Positions 42,487 to 51,321 of a stretch of DNA of 57,167 nucleotides are shown here, piece after piece. The DNA comes from Vibrio fortis (GTDB lineage Bacteria > Pseudomonadota > Gammaproteobacteria > Enterobacterales > Vibrionaceae). How positions within the stretch are numbered: position 1 is the first letter of the stretch; each line of letters begins with the position of its first letter. Under the pieces are notes generated by a model. The model had not been told where the DNA came from. It made no database searches and was given only the letters and a program-made list of their open reading frames with translations. A program made the position numbers and the translations under genes. Location: assembly GCF_000695685.1 (NCBI RefSeq), contig NZ_JFFR01000032.1, positions 1 to 57,167 of the forward strand. Reading direction: 5' to 3'.

Positions 42487-44910
42487 TTATTCTGCTTGGT
42501 GAATACTCTCTTCGATCGTCAAGCGAACTTCTGGGTAAAGCATCGAGTAAAGCAGCTTAGCGAAAACCGCGGTCTTCTCTAAATCGCAGTTGCCGTCGCT
42601 ATCTAAGTACGCTTGCTGTTTTAGCGTTGCGAACATTGAAGCGAATACACCTTTGTCGAAAAACTCTGGAGCATTAATGCCGTGCAGGCGACCTAGACGC
42701 TGCGCGATATCTTGGCTCTTCTGCTCAAGCTCTGACTTATCGAGGTCTGGATTCTCTGCCAGAAGGTTCAATGCGATTGAGTAGCGCTGCAGTGTTTCAG
42801 AGATAGTACGGCCCAACAGCATCAGCGGTTGGCTGTTAGATTGGTTGATCGTGACTTCGTTGTCTTTCACCATGATCATACCCTGGCGTTCCAGCTCAGA
42901 GATAATGTTGGCGACAACTTCTTCTAACTTATCCTCTGGGTAGCTAAGGAACAGCTCCTTCTTAAGGAACGGGTAGATGATAGCCACATTCTTCTGGATG
43001 TCTGTAATCGACAGCTCTCGTTGACGAATCAGCATCTGCGCGACCAATGATGGCAGTGCGAATAGATGGATGATGTTGTTACGGTAGTAAGTCATCAGGA
43101 TCGATTGGTGACGGTCGAGCGAAATGATGTCGCCCATAGTGTCTGACTCGATCAAGAATTTATTCAGAGCTTCAGCGTGTTTCACTAAATCTTCAGCACT
43201 GTCTTTCGGTACCGTGAATGTCTCAGAGTAAGGTACATTCTTTAGTAACGATAAGTAGCAATCAATCTGTGATACCAGCGAGTCACGGGATAGTGCACGT
43301 TGACGCGAAGCAAGCAGAGCAGTTGCACACAGAGTCAGTGCATTGGTTGCTGCTGCATCATTAATGTTTGTCATCATCTTGGTCGCAAGATCGTTAACAA
43401 CTGGTGTCATCCACTGTGGCTTGCTAGTGCCAATCGGATCGATGTCTTTAGTCCACTCTGGAGAATGCTCATTCAGGTATTGGTTTAGCTGAATTGGCTC
43501 ACCGAAGTTAACGTAGCCTTTACCAAAGTTGCGTAGCTTGCGAATAGTGCGAAGTACCAAGCCAGCATTCTCTTTCTCTTTACGTTTACCACGCAGCTCT
43601 TTTGCGTAAGTCGCCACTTCCATTACGTGCTCGTAGCCAATGTAAACAGGTACAAGGGTAACTGGACGGTTCATACCGCGCAGCATTGCCTGAATAGTCA
43701 TCGCTAACATGCCGGTTTTCGCTTGTAGGAGACGGCCAGTACGAGAGCGACCACCCTCACTGAAGTACTCTACCGAATAACCTTTTGCGAATAGCTCGGC
43801 TAGATACTCACGGAAAATGGTTGAGTACAGCTTGTTGCCTTTAAAGCTACGACGAATGAAGAAAGCACCGCCGTGACGGAAGATCGGTCCAGCAGGGAAG
43901 AAGTTGAGGTTAATACCCGCTGCAATATGCGGAGGAACCATACCCTCATGGTAAAGCACATAAGAGAGTAGTAGGTAGTCCATGTGGCTACGGTGACAAG
44001 GTACATAAACAATCTCGTGACCGTCTTGTGCCAATTTGCGAACCGTAGATGCATTATTGATGTGCAGACCTTGGTAAAGTTTGTTCCACAACCAGCCCAG
44101 GATTTTTTCACCGCGTTTGATCAGAGAGTAAGAGAAGTTAGCTGCAATCTCATCCATGATGTCTTGCGCTTCTTTGCTCGCTTTCTCAATCGAGATGTTT
44201 TTCGACTTCGCTTCGTCTTCAATCGCTTTTTTGATCGCTTCTGATTTCAGTAGGCGGTCGAACAGCGCTTGGCGGCTTGGAAGGTTCGGGCCAGACGCGG
44301 CTAGCTTTTGGCGCGAGAAGTGGATACGTGCTACGCGTGCCAGCTTGTGCGCAATGGTGCTGTCAGTGCCGTGAGAGTTCGCCATGTAGCGCAGTGATAC
44401 CACTGGGCTGAAACGAACTAAACAATCACGACCGGCTAGAAGAACCGCTCTTGATTTCTCTAGACCATTCATCGCTTGTAGATAAGGTTTTTGGGTATTT
44501 TCTTTACCCGGTTTACGTCCCCACAACACGGTTGCTGGGATAACCTGAACGTCTAGCTCTGAATCAGACTCATGAAGCTGAAGTAGCTCGGTGAATACGG
44601 CGATCGATGAACTTGGTACGTGGTCATCATCTTGAACTAGGGTTTTGCGCGACGCGATAAACACGTAGCGTTGCAGTGATTTACCATTAATATCAAGTGG
44701 GCTCAGTGGATCAGGAAGACCAAGCTCTAATGCATGTTTTTGTAGAGTTAGGAGATCGACACTCGAGCGGAAAGGTAACGCATATACAATTGGTTTGCCT
44801 AAATCAATGTTCAAATCTTCAATAGGGTTTGAAGGAATGGATGTGCCTTTTACCAATACGGATAAAGGAAGCTTCATCATTGAACGTGAAAAAGATTGTC
44901 CAGAAGACAT
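42487..44910 (-). CDS. plsB: glycerol-3-phosphate acyltransferase
   Basis: An 807-residue inner-membrane enzyme that puts the first acyl chain on glycerol-3-phosphate. The catalytic HX4D is CHRSHMDY at about residue 305, and the substrate motif FSEGGRSRTGR follows. Length matches E. coli PlsB. It is divergent from lexA and convergent with ubiA, the order found in enterics. Confidence 0.98.
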   Translation of the reverse strand: MSSGQSFSRSMMKLPLSVLVKGTSIPSNPIEDLNIDLGKPIVYALPFRSSVDLLTLQKHALELGLPDPLSPLDINGKSLQRYVFIASRKTLVQDDDHVPSSSIAVFTELLQLHESDSELDVQVIPATVLWGRKPGKENTQKPYLQAMNGLEKSRAVLLAGRDCLVRFSPVVSLRYMANSHGTDSTIAHKLARVARIHFSRQKLAASGPNLPSRQALFDRLLKSEAIKKAIEDEAKSKNISIEKASKEAQDIMDEIAANFSYSLIKRGEKILGWLWNKLYQGLHINNASTVRKLAQDGHEIVYVPCHRSHMDYLLLSYVLYHEGMVPPHIAAGINLNFFPAGPIFRHGGAFFIRRSFKGNKLYSTIFREYLAELFAKGYSVEYFSEGGRSRTGRLLQAKTGMLAMTIQAMLRGMNRPVTLVPVYIGYEHVMEVATYAKELRGKRKEKENAGLVLRTIRKLRNFGKGYVNFGEPIQLNQYLNEHSPEWTKDIDPIGTSKPQWMTPVVNDLATKMMTNINDAAATNALTLCATALLASRQRALSRDSLVSQIDCYLSLLKNVPYSETFTVPKDSAEDLVKHAEALNKFLIESDTMGDIISLDRHQSILMTYYRNNIIHLFALPSLVAQMLIRQRELSITDIQKNVAIIYPFLKKELFLSYPEDKLEEVVANIISELERQGMIMVKDNEVTINQSNSQPLMLLGRTISETLQRYSIALNLLAENPDLDKSELEQKSQDIAQRLGRLHGINAPEFFDKGVFASMFATLKQQAYLDSDGNCDLEKTAVFAKLLYSMLYPEVRLTIEESIHQAE

Positions 44911-45221
44911 ATAGGTTCACTGCCTCAGTAGTTTTTTGTCATGCTCAAGCGTATCTCTATTTTTATTTAGTGATTTAAAATAGGGATCGGCCTAGGCGTA
45001 AATTTAATCGATGCAAGAATACCAGAAACTGGTCTAACCTTTTAATGGAATTAGTCATAATGGCGTTAAGTTTGCGGAAAATCATTCATCGACTGATTGA
45101 GTATAGGTTTAATCGTCACCAATTTTTAAAGCCTTTGATTAAAACAACGACTTAGCTGGCTGTTTATAAAGTTATAAAAAGTAGCCCGTTGTTTAAAAAT
45201 GAACTAAAAACAACCAATTGC
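44911..45221. other. plsB-lexA divergent intergenic region
   Basis: This stretch holds the plsB leader and promoter on the minus strand. CTATTTT and AAAATAG (near 44960-44990) could form a weak AT-rich hairpin. I found no ORF with a ribosome-binding site and no confident promoter for plsB; in E. coli plsB is partly sigma-E dependent. Confidence 0.4.
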
Positions 45222-45222
45222 T

Positions 45223-45250
45223 TTGCTTTTGTTCAGTTACTGGATATACT
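45223..45250 (+). promoter_or_regulatory. lexA promoter
   Basis: TTGCTT, 16 bases, TATACT. The -10 lies inside the first LexA box, so repressor binding should block polymerase. Confidence 0.6.
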
Positions 45251-45255
45251 CACAG
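45240..45255 (+). promoter_or_regulatory. LexA box 1
   Basis: CTGGATATACTCACAG matches the CTGT-N8-ACAG SOS consensus with one mismatch. It closely resembles the first lexA operator in E. coli. Confidence 0.88.
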
Positions 45256-45259
45256 TCAA

Positions 45260-45275
45260 CTGTATAAAAAGACAG
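45260..45275 (+). promoter_or_regulatory. LexA box 2
   Basis: CTGTATAAAAAGACAG fits CTGT-N8-ACAG exactly. Centres of the two boxes are 20 bases apart, about two helical turns, and box 2 ends 8 bases before the ATG. Confidence 0.92.
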
Positions 45276-45282
45276 GTGACTC

Positions 45283-45903
45283 ATGAAGCCGTTAACGCCC
45301 CGCCAACAACAAGTCTTCGACCTGATTAAAAACAAGATCGAAGAGTCCGGTATGCCACCGACACGTGCTGAAATCGCGCGTGAACTAGGCTTTCGCTCTG
45401 CTAATGCTGCAGAGGAACATTTAAAAGCTCTAGCTCGAAAAGAAGCTATTGAGATCATTCCGGGTGCGTCTCGTGGTATTCGCATCTTGCTTGATGACGC
45501 TGCCAACGACGAAGAAGGTCTACCTTTGATTGGTCAAGTGGCGGCGGGTGAGCCTATCCTTGCTCAAGAGCATGTAGAAACGCATTACCAAGTAGACCCT
45601 GGTATGTTTAAGCCACAAGCAGACTTCTTACTGCGTGTTAATGGCGAAAGTATGAAAGACATCGGTATTATGGATGGCGATCTACTGGCTGTGCACAAAA
45701 CGCAAGATGTACGCGATGGTCAGGTTGTAGTAGCACGTGTCGACGATGATGTAACGGTTAAGCGTTTAGAGCGCAAAGGCTCAACGGTACTACTACATGC
45801 TGAAAACGAAGAATTTTCTCCAATCCAAGTGGATCTAGAGACCCAGCACTTAGCCATTGAAGGTTTAGCGGTTGGTATCATTCGCAACACAGATTGGATG
45901 TAA
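45283..45903 (+). CDS. lexA: SOS repressor LexA
   Basis: A 206-residue autocleaving repressor. The N-terminal winged helix (about 1-70, TRAEIARELGFRSANAAEEHLKAL) binds SOS boxes. The cleavage bond is Ala88-Gly89 in QVAAGEP, with Ser123 (NGESM) and Lys160 as the catalytic dyad. RecA-DNA triggers cleavage. Two operators lie just upstream, showing autoregulation. Unlike E. coli, dinF does not follow directly; a methyltransferase gene lies between. Confidence 0.98.
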   Translation: MKPLTPRQQQVFDLIKNKIEESGMPPTRAEIARELGFRSANAAEEHLKALARKEAIEIIPGASRGIRILLDDAANDEEGLPLIGQVAAGEPILAQEHVETHYQVDPGMFKPQADFLLRVNGESMKDIGIMDGDLLAVHKTQDVRDGQVVVARVDDDVTVKRLERKGSTVLLHAENEEFSPIQVDLETQHLAIEGLAVGIIRNTDWM

Positions 45904-45915
45904 TATCACACAATG

Positions 45916-45942
45916 AGTTATTGATATTTATTCTCAATAACT
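45916..45942. terminator. hairpin after lexA
   Basis: Perfect 9-bp arms AGTTATTGA / TCAATAACT; outer CAATGA / TCATTG can extend the stem. No T-run follows, so it may act as an mRNA 3' structure or an operator more than an intrinsic terminator. It overlaps the weaker of two Fur-like boxes. Confidence 0.5.
45917..45935. promoter_or_regulatory. candidate Fur box, distal
   Basis: GTTATTGATATTTATTCTC matches the 19-bp Fur consensus GATAATGATAATCATTATC at 14 positions. It is 14 bases upstream of a better box. AT-rich DNA makes chance matches easier. Confidence 0.5.
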
Positions 45943-45949
45943 TGTCATT

Positions 45950-45968
45950 GTAATTGATATTCATTATC
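45950..45968. promoter_or_regulatory. candidate Fur box, proximal
   Basis: GTAATTGATATTCATTATC matches the Fur consensus at 15 of 19 positions, with a perfect right half. It lies 32 bases before the methyltransferase ATG, where Fur-Fe(II) could repress transcription. Confidence 0.72.
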
Positions 45969-46000
45969 ATCTTCCTTGTCGGGTTACAAGGAAGATGAAC

Positions 46001-46876
46001 ATGTCGAATCGAAACAAACCTCAGTCAACACTGCTTTCCTCAAAGCGCAGCGCTGCCCGTAAGCCGATGGCGCAGCAAGACATGGCTCATTCTGAATTTC
46101 ATGTTCCTAGCAACCTTATCCAACCTCTTTGGTTTCGCAGTCGAGAAAGCCTCGCTGACGATGGCCTCGTTTACGATCCAATTGCAGCGCAAGCATGTAC
46201 CCGCTGTCGTCTTGCACCGGAGTGTTTAACGGGAGAGCTCGACCAGCAACAGCTTCTATACGCGACATTGACTCAACTTTGTGACAACCAGATCCAACAG
46301 TACCTATCTCATAACCCTGAGGCGTGGATCATTAACGTTGGGGCAGGGCTTGATACACGTTTCTACCGTTTAGATAACGGCCGTTGTCATTGGGTTGAAT
46401 TGGATGTCACTGAAAACTTGGTGTGGCGTCAGCGTTTATTCCATAAAAATGAACGTTATCGCTTAGAGTGTGGTTCAGTGAATGATCTTACTTGGCTTGA
46501 TGAGCTGAATATTCCAGAGCAGGCGCCAGTGCTGATTGTTTGTGAACATGCACTGCTCGATTGCGATGAACAAACCACTGCGCACTTTATTCAAGCGCTA
46601 AGCCGTCAATTTACTCATGCACATGCCTGCTTAGTTCTTGCAGGGGATAAGACCTCAAGCAAGCTTGGTCAAAAGTTGGGTTCTGGCGAATACGCGCACG
46701 GCTTGGCTTCCCCTGTTGATAGCGTGTTGAATTGGCTACCATGGACTCAATGGGTCAAAGCCTTCTCACCTCTGGATCAACAATGTAACCGCTGGAAGCT
46801 ATGGCAAAGAATGTTGAGTAAGTTGACTCAATACAAAAAGCGGCTGGCTCCACAACTTATCGTGATGAAGTGGTAG
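46001..46876 (+). CDS. LCM-family SAM-dependent methyltransferase
   Basis: A 291-residue class I methyltransferase of the leucine-carboxyl-methyltransferase/PPM family (the family that includes antibiotic-producer O-methyltransferases). RSRESLADDGLVYDPIAA is the family N-terminal segment. The SAM-binding motif is NVGAGLDTRFYRL (about 112-124), with ELDV after the next strand. A Cys cluster CTRCRLAPEC (Cys66, 69, 75) is inserted between them; it may bind metal. I chose the ATG at 46001, eight bases after AAGGA; an ATG two codons earlier is too close. Fur-like boxes upstream suggest iron-responsive expression. Substrate unknown. Confidence 0.85.
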   Translation: MSNRNKPQSTLLSSKRSAARKPMAQQDMAHSEFHVPSNLIQPLWFRSRESLADDGLVYDPIAAQACTRCRLAPECLTGELDQQQLLYATLTQLCDNQIQQYLSHNPEAWIINVGAGLDTRFYRLDNGRCHWVELDVTENLVWRQRLFHKNERYRLECGSVNDLTWLDELNIPEQAPVLIVCEHALLDCDEQTTAHFIQALSRQFTHAHACLVLAGDKTSSKLGQKLGSGEYAHGLASPVDSVLNWLPWTQWVKAFSPLDQQCNRWKLWQRMLSKLTQYKKRLAPQLIVMKW

Positions 46877-46948
46877 AGGTATTCTTCTTCCTACTCTCTA
46901 TCAAGCTCTAGTCATAAAATAGTGAATCTCTACCCCCTAGGTTAAACT

Positions 46949-46972
46949 ATCACCTCAAATCAAAGAGGTGAT
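46949..46972 (+). promoter_or_regulatory. hairpin masking the dinF ribosome-binding site
   Basis: ATCACCTC (46949-46956) is perfectly complementary to GAGGTGAT (46965-46972), which contains the GAGGTG Shine-Dalgarno. The loop is AAATCAAA. The left arm is itself anti-Shine-Dalgarno-like. Folding would hide the initiation site. Confidence 0.55.
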
Positions 46973-46973
46973 C

Positions 46974-48329
46974 GTGAAGCTATTTCTCCCCCAATCAATT
47001 GTTCAAACTCTAACGAATTTATCGGTTCACCAGCGAGTACTAATGCTCGCCATACCTATGGTTCTCTCCAATATAACCGTCCCACTGCTTGGCTTGGTTG
47101 ATGCAGCTGTTATCGGTCACCTAGAGCATGCTTGGTATCTGGGTGGTGTAGCTCTCGGTGGCACCATGATCAGTGTGACCTTTTGGCTGCTTGGTTTTCT
47201 ACGAATGTCGACGACAGGTTTGGCGGCGCAATCTTATGGAGCCAGCGATAATCAGCAATTAGGTTTGGTGTTCGTACAGGGCATTACCATGAGCTTGGGT
47301 TTTGCTGCCTTGTTTTTACTGCTGCACAGCATGATCGCTGAAGTGGTGTTTTCTTTAAGTAGCGCCAGCGAGCAGGTGAAGTTTTATGGTGAGCAGTACT
47401 TTTCGATTCGTGCTTGGAGTGCTCCTGCAGCCTTGAGTAATTTTGTGATTCTTGGTTGGCTGCTTGGAACACAGAATGCCAAAGCGCCGATGTGGATGGT
47501 GATCATCACCAACGTCACCAATATTGTTTTTGATGTGGTGTTTGTAATTGGACTCGGTTGGCAAGTTGAAGGGGCCGCTTATGCTTCGGTACTTGCTGAT
47601 TATATGGGACTGTTGTTTGGCTTGATATGTGTGGCACGTGTTTGGTCGAAGAGGCAGTTACCAGCAATCTTGTCCTTGGTGAAACAGACCACTCAAGGGC
47701 TTTCTCGTTTCGTAAAACTTAATCGCGATATTTTTTTACGTTCTCTGTGCTTGCAAGCCACTTTTACTTTTATGACTTTCCAAGGCGCAAGTTTTGGCGA
47801 TGATGTGGTTGCTGCCAACGCGGTACTGATGAGTTTCTTGATGATCATCTCTTATGGGATGGATGGTTTTGCCTATGCGATGGAGGCGATGGTAGGAAAG
47901 GCCATTGGTGCTAAAGATAAGCAAGAGTTGAATCAGTCTCTCGTAGGTACTTTTTTCTGGAGCTTAATCATTTGTCTTGGCCTGACTGCGGTGTTCATGA
48001 TGCTAGGTAGCAACATGGTCAATATGATCACAACCATACCTGAGGTAAAAGTGCAGGCGATGATTTACTTACCTTGGCTTGTTGCAATGCCTTTGGTTTC
48101 AATGTGGTGTTTCCTACTAGACGGTATTTTTATCGGCGCGACCAAGGGAAAAGAGATGCGCAATAGCATGTTTGTTGCGACCTGCACTTTCTTCCTTATC
48201 TTCTTTTTAGCCTCATCGTTAGAGAACCATGCACTATGGTTTGCGATGATTTGCTTCATGGGAATGCGTGGAATTGGGCTAGCGGTATTGTTTATTAGAC
48301 AGTGGAAAAGGAATGAGTTCTTGGCTTAG
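46974..48329 (+). CDS. dinF: MATE-family efflux protein DinF
   Basis: A 451-residue MATE transporter with about 12 helices. RVLMLAIPMVLSNITVPLLGLVDAAVIGHL is the first-domain signature (shown here in part). E. coli dinF lies directly after lexA and is SOS-induced; here it lies after the methyltransferase, 97 bases downstream. I prefer the GTG at 46974, 5-6 bases after AGAGGT; the GTG at 46968 is inside the Shine-Dalgarno. Substrate unknown; some relatives expel oxidised compounds or bile salts. Confidence 0.9.
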   Translation: MKLFLPQSIVQTLTNLSVHQRVLMLAIPMVLSNITVPLLGLVDAAVIGHLEHAWYLGGVALGGTMISVTFWLLGFLRMSTTGLAAQSYGASDNQQLGLVFVQGITMSLGFAALFLLLHSMIAEVVFSLSSASEQVKFYGEQYFSIRAWSAPAALSNFVILGWLLGTQNAKAPMWMVIITNVTNIVFDVVFVIGLGWQVEGAAYASVLADYMGLLFGLICVARVWSKRQLPAILSLVKQTTQGLSRFVKLNRDIFLRSLCLQATFTFMTFQGASFGDDVVAANAVLMSFLMIISYGMDGFAYAMEAMVGKAIGAKDKQELNQSLVGTFFWSLIICLGLTAVFMMLGSNMVNMITTIPEVKVQAMIYLPWLVAMPLVSMWCFLLDGIFIGATKGKEMRNSMFVATCTFFLIFFLASSLENHALWFAMICFMGMRGIGLAVLFIRQWKRNEFLA

Positions 48330-48405
48330 TGTACAGATAGATAAGCATTTAGAATACTATGATCTAATTACTATCTGAGTGTTATTAAGTGTTTGATTTG
48401 AAATG

Positions 48406-48481
48406 AAACAGCAAGCGTGTGTGCTTGCTGTTTTAGTATTTGGCCTATAGGTGGCCAAATACTCCTAAGGCTGTGCAGCCT
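48406..48481. terminator. triple hairpin between dinF and sthA
   Basis: Three stems follow each other: AAACAGCAAGC / GCTTGCTGTTT (48406-48433, with a T-run), AGTATTTGGCC / GGCCAAATACT (48435-48463, perfect 11 bp) and AGGCTG / CAGCCT (48468-48481). The first fits a dinF terminator; the others could end the convergent sthA transcript. Confidence 0.8.
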
Positions 48482-48483
48482 AG

Positions 48484-49884
48484 TTAAAACAAGCGGTTCA
48501 AACCGTTAAGGGCAGCAACACGATAAGCTTCTGCCATGGTCGGATAGTTGAAGGTCGTATTCACGAAATACTCGATGGTATTCGCTTCGCCTTTTTGCTC
48601 CATAATCGCTTGGCCGATGTGAATGATTTCTGCAGCACGCTCACCAAACACATGGATGCCCAATATTTCCTTAGTTTCACGATGGAATAGAATCTTTAAG
48701 CTACCGATGTCTTTACCTGCAATTTGTGCACGGGCTAGGTGTTTGAATGAAGAGCGTCCCACTTCGTAAGGTACTTTGGCTGCAGTAAGCTCTTGCTCGG
48801 TTTTACCAACAGAGCTGATCTCTGGAATGGTGTAGATACCGGTTGGGATATCTTCAATCAGGTGGCTTTCTGCTTCGCCTTTGACAATTGCTTGCGCTAC
48901 AAATCGACCCTGGTCGTATGCGGCACTCGCTAGGCTAGGGTAGCCAATCACATCACCCACCGCATATACGTGGCTGACACTGGTTTGGTAGTTGGCGTTG
49001 ACCGAAACTTGACCACGTGAGTCCGCTTCCAAGCCAACGGCTCCAAGGTTGAGTTTGTCGGTATTACCCGTTCGGCCATTTGCATAAAGCAGACAGTCAG
49101 CACGCATCTTCTTGCCTGATTCTAAGTGGATGATGACCCCATCGTCTGTACCCTCAATTCGCTCAAACGTTTCATCGTTGCGAATGACGACACCGCTATT
49201 CCAGAAGTGATAAGAGAGCGCATCAGACGTTTCATTGTCTAGGAATGACAATAGTCGGTCTCGAGTATTGATAAGGTCTGTCTTTACCCCCAATCCGCGG
49301 AAGATAGATGCGTACTCACAACCAATAACACCAGCACCGTAAATGATGATATGTTGCGGGTCGTGTTTTAGTGACAGGATTGAGTCGCTGTCGTAGATAC
49401 GCTCATGTAGGAAGTCGACATTTTCAGGTTGGTAAGGTCTTGAGCCTGTCGCAATAACAAACTTATCTGCGGAGTAGAGTTCTTCAGTTCCGTCACTTTG
49501 CATTACAGAAACCGTGTTGCTATCAATGAAGCGCGCAGTACCAAAGACTAATGTACATTGATTGCGATCGTAGAAACCTTGGCGAAGTCGCGTTTGCTTG
49601 TCGATTACAGATTTAGCGTGACCAAGAATGTCGGAGAAAGTGGCGTGGAGGCTTTTGTTGTTTTGGCAAAAGAGTGGGTTGTTATTGAATTCGATAATAC
49701 GACTAACCGCGTGTCGTAGTGCTTTCGATGGGATGGTACCCCAGTGAGTACACCCGCCGCCTACGCTACTTTCTTTTTCAATGATGGCTACATTCAACCC
49801 GGCTTTGGTTAATCCCATCGCTGCCCCTTCACCGCCGGGGCCACTACCAATCACGATCACATCAAAGTGGTTCGAATGCGACAT
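48484..49884 (-). CDS. sthA: soluble pyridine nucleotide transhydrogenase
   Basis: A 466-residue FAD flavoprotein that passes hydride between NADPH and NAD. The FAD fold opens VIGSGPGGEGAAMG. At the position where disulfide reductases have two Cys, the sequence is GGGCTHWGTIPSKAL (one Cys, 45), as expected for SthA. The second dinucleotide fold IYGAGVIGCEYASIF is present. It is divergent from fabR, as in E. coli. Confidence 0.96.
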   Translation of the reverse strand: MSHSNHFDVIVIGSGPGGEGAAMGLTKAGLNVAIIEKESSVGGGCTHWGTIPSKALRHAVSRIIEFNNNPLFCQNNKSLHATFSDILGHAKSVIDKQTRLRQGFYDRNQCTLVFGTARFIDSNTVSVMQSDGTEELYSADKFVIATGSRPYQPENVDFLHERIYDSDSILSLKHDPQHIIIYGAGVIGCEYASIFRGLGVKTDLINTRDRLLSFLDNETSDALSYHFWNSGVVIRNDETFERIEGTDDGVIIHLESGKKMRADCLLYANGRTGNTDKLNLGAVGLEADSRGQVSVNANYQTSVSHVYAVGDVIGYPSLASAAYDQGRFVAQAIVKGEAESHLIEDIPTGIYTIPEISSVGKTEQELTAAKVPYEVGRSSFKHLARAQIAGKDIGSLKILFHRETKEILGIHVFGERAAEIIHIGQAIMEQKGEANTIEYFVNTTFNYPTMAEAYRVAALNGLNRLF

Positions 49885-50211
49885 AGAAATCTTCCTTGTT
49901 ATATTTGTTTAACATTGCTTTAGCGAGATTTTAACTGATTCCGTTATTTGGTACATGAAAAGGGCATCAGAGAGTCGAGCTGATCACGCAGTGTTAAAGA
50001 AAAAGTCATATTTGGTATGTTGTATGTCTCCAAATTACAGCTCCGTGATTGAAATTTTGTTCTCGAACGTATTTACTTCGGTACGTGAACAAAGAGGGGT
50101 GTCTGATGTCATATAAAGCGAGAATTCCTTATAAAATAGAGTGATTCGCGTTATATTTAACTGAGTATTAGACATGCCTGTTTAGGCTGTAAAAGAAGAA
50201 ATTGATAAAGT
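49885..50211. other. sthA-fabR divergent intergenic region
   Basis: This region contains the promoters of sthA (minus) and fabR (plus). GTTCTCGAACGTA and TACGTGAAC (about 50057-50093) form a rough inverted repeat that might be an operator. A 30-codon ORF beginning at 50024 has no ribosome-binding site. I assign no other element. Confidence 0.4.
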
Positions 50212-50853
50212 ATGAAACCAATGGGAATTCGCGCACAGCAAAAAGAAAAAACTCGTCGAAGCTTAATCGATGCTGCGTTTAGTCAGTTGAGTGCTGACCG
50301 CAGTTTTTCAAACCTGAGCTTAAGAGAGGTTGCTCGCGAAGCCGGCATTGCCCCAACTTCTTTCTATCGTCACTTTAAAGACATGGATGAACTCGGTTTG
50401 ACCATGGTTGACGAAGGTGGCTTGTTACTGCGTCAGTTGATGCGTCAGGCAAGGCAACGAATCGTAAAAGAAGGCAGTGTTATCCGCACCTCGGTTGAAA
50501 CCTTTATGGAGTTCATCGAAAGCAGTCCAAACGTATTCAGACTGTTATTGCGCGAACGTTCAGGAACCTCATTTGAGTTTCGAACAGCCGTCGCAAGAGA
50601 AATGCAGCACTTTGTTGCGGAAATGACGGAATATCTAATAGGTACGGGGATGACTCGTGAAGAGGCTTTTACCCAAGCAGAAGCATCAGTCACCTTGGTA
50701 TTTAGTTCCGGCGCAGAAGCTTTGGATTTAAATAGCCGTGAGCGAGATGAACTTGCTGAGCGGTTGATTATGCAATTGCGAATGATAGCCAAAGGGGCTT
50801 ATTGGTATCGCAAAGAACGTGAACGTAACCGACTAAAAGGCGGGATTGAATAA
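50212..50853 (+). CDS. fabR: TetR-family repressor FabR
   Basis: A 213-residue repressor of unsaturated fatty-acid genes (fabB, fabA). The helix-turn-helix LSLREVAREAGIAPTSFYRHF and the following DELGLTMVDEGG are nearly those of E. coli FabR. It senses the acyl-thioester pool. AGAAGAAAT lies before the ATG. Its stop overlaps the yijD start by one base. Confidence 0.97.
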   Translation: MKPMGIRAQQKEKTRRSLIDAAFSQLSADRSFSNLSLREVAREAGIAPTSFYRHFKDMDELGLTMVDEGGLLLRQLMRQARQRIVKEGSVIRTSVETFMEFIESSPNVFRLLLRERSGTSFEFRTAVAREMQHFVAEMTEYLIGTGMTREEAFTQAEASVTLVFSSGAEALDLNSRERDELAERLIMQLRMIAKGAYWYRKERERNRLKGGIE

Positions 50854-51224
50854 TGTCGAATGAAAAGAATACTGTGAACCGCGGTTCAGAAAGAAAAACA
50901 CTGGTACTGGCTCTTGTTGCGGGTGTCTGTGGTGACGCATTGTTATCTTGGGTAACGATGAGCGAAGTTGGTTTCTCTATTTTCCCTCTTATTGCGCTAG
51001 TACTGGCTGTTCAAGCTCTATACCAAGAGTACCTAGCAAACCCAGTATCTGAAGATATCCCACTAGTTGGCCTAGCGTGTTTCTTCGTTGGTGCATTTGG
51101 CCACTCGGCGTTTGTGAAAGCACAGCACCCAGAAGCTGGCTCTAACTTCTTTGCTATTATCGTGGCAATGCTGCTACTCGCATGGGTAGGTAAGAAACTA
51201 GGATTTATGTCTAAGTCAGCGTAA
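50853..51224 (+). CDS. yijD: DUF1422 membrane protein (YijD type)
   Basis: A 123-residue four-helix inner-membrane protein of DUF1422. It overlaps fabR by one base (TAATG), as in E. coli fabR-yijD. Function unknown; the coupling suggests a link to membrane lipid composition. Confidence 0.93.
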   Translation: MSNEKNTVNRGSERKTLVLALVAGVCGDALLSWVTMSEVGFSIFPLIALVLAVQALYQEYLANPVSEDIPLVGLACFFVGAFGHSAFVKAQHPEAGSNFFAIIVAMLLLAWVGKKLGFMSKSA

Positions 51225-51244
51225 CTTCAGCTGAATAGACAATA

Positions 51245-51305
51245 AAAAACGAGCCGTGTGGCTCGTTTTTTTTGATTTGAAGAACCGAGCGTAAAGGTCG
51301 GTTCT
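51245..51305. terminator. paired terminators between yijD and trmA
   Basis: AAAAACGAGCC / GGCTCGTTTTT (51245-51270) ends yijD. AGAACCGA / TCGGTTCT (51281-51305) lies closer to trmA and can act on the minus strand. Confidence 0.85.
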
Positions 51306-51321
51306 TTTGTATCTATCGTTT

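Noticed and set aside
50024..50116. 30-codon ORF between sthA and fabR
   Set aside because: No ribosome-binding site, no hydrophobic or other pattern, and it lies in the double-promoter gap.
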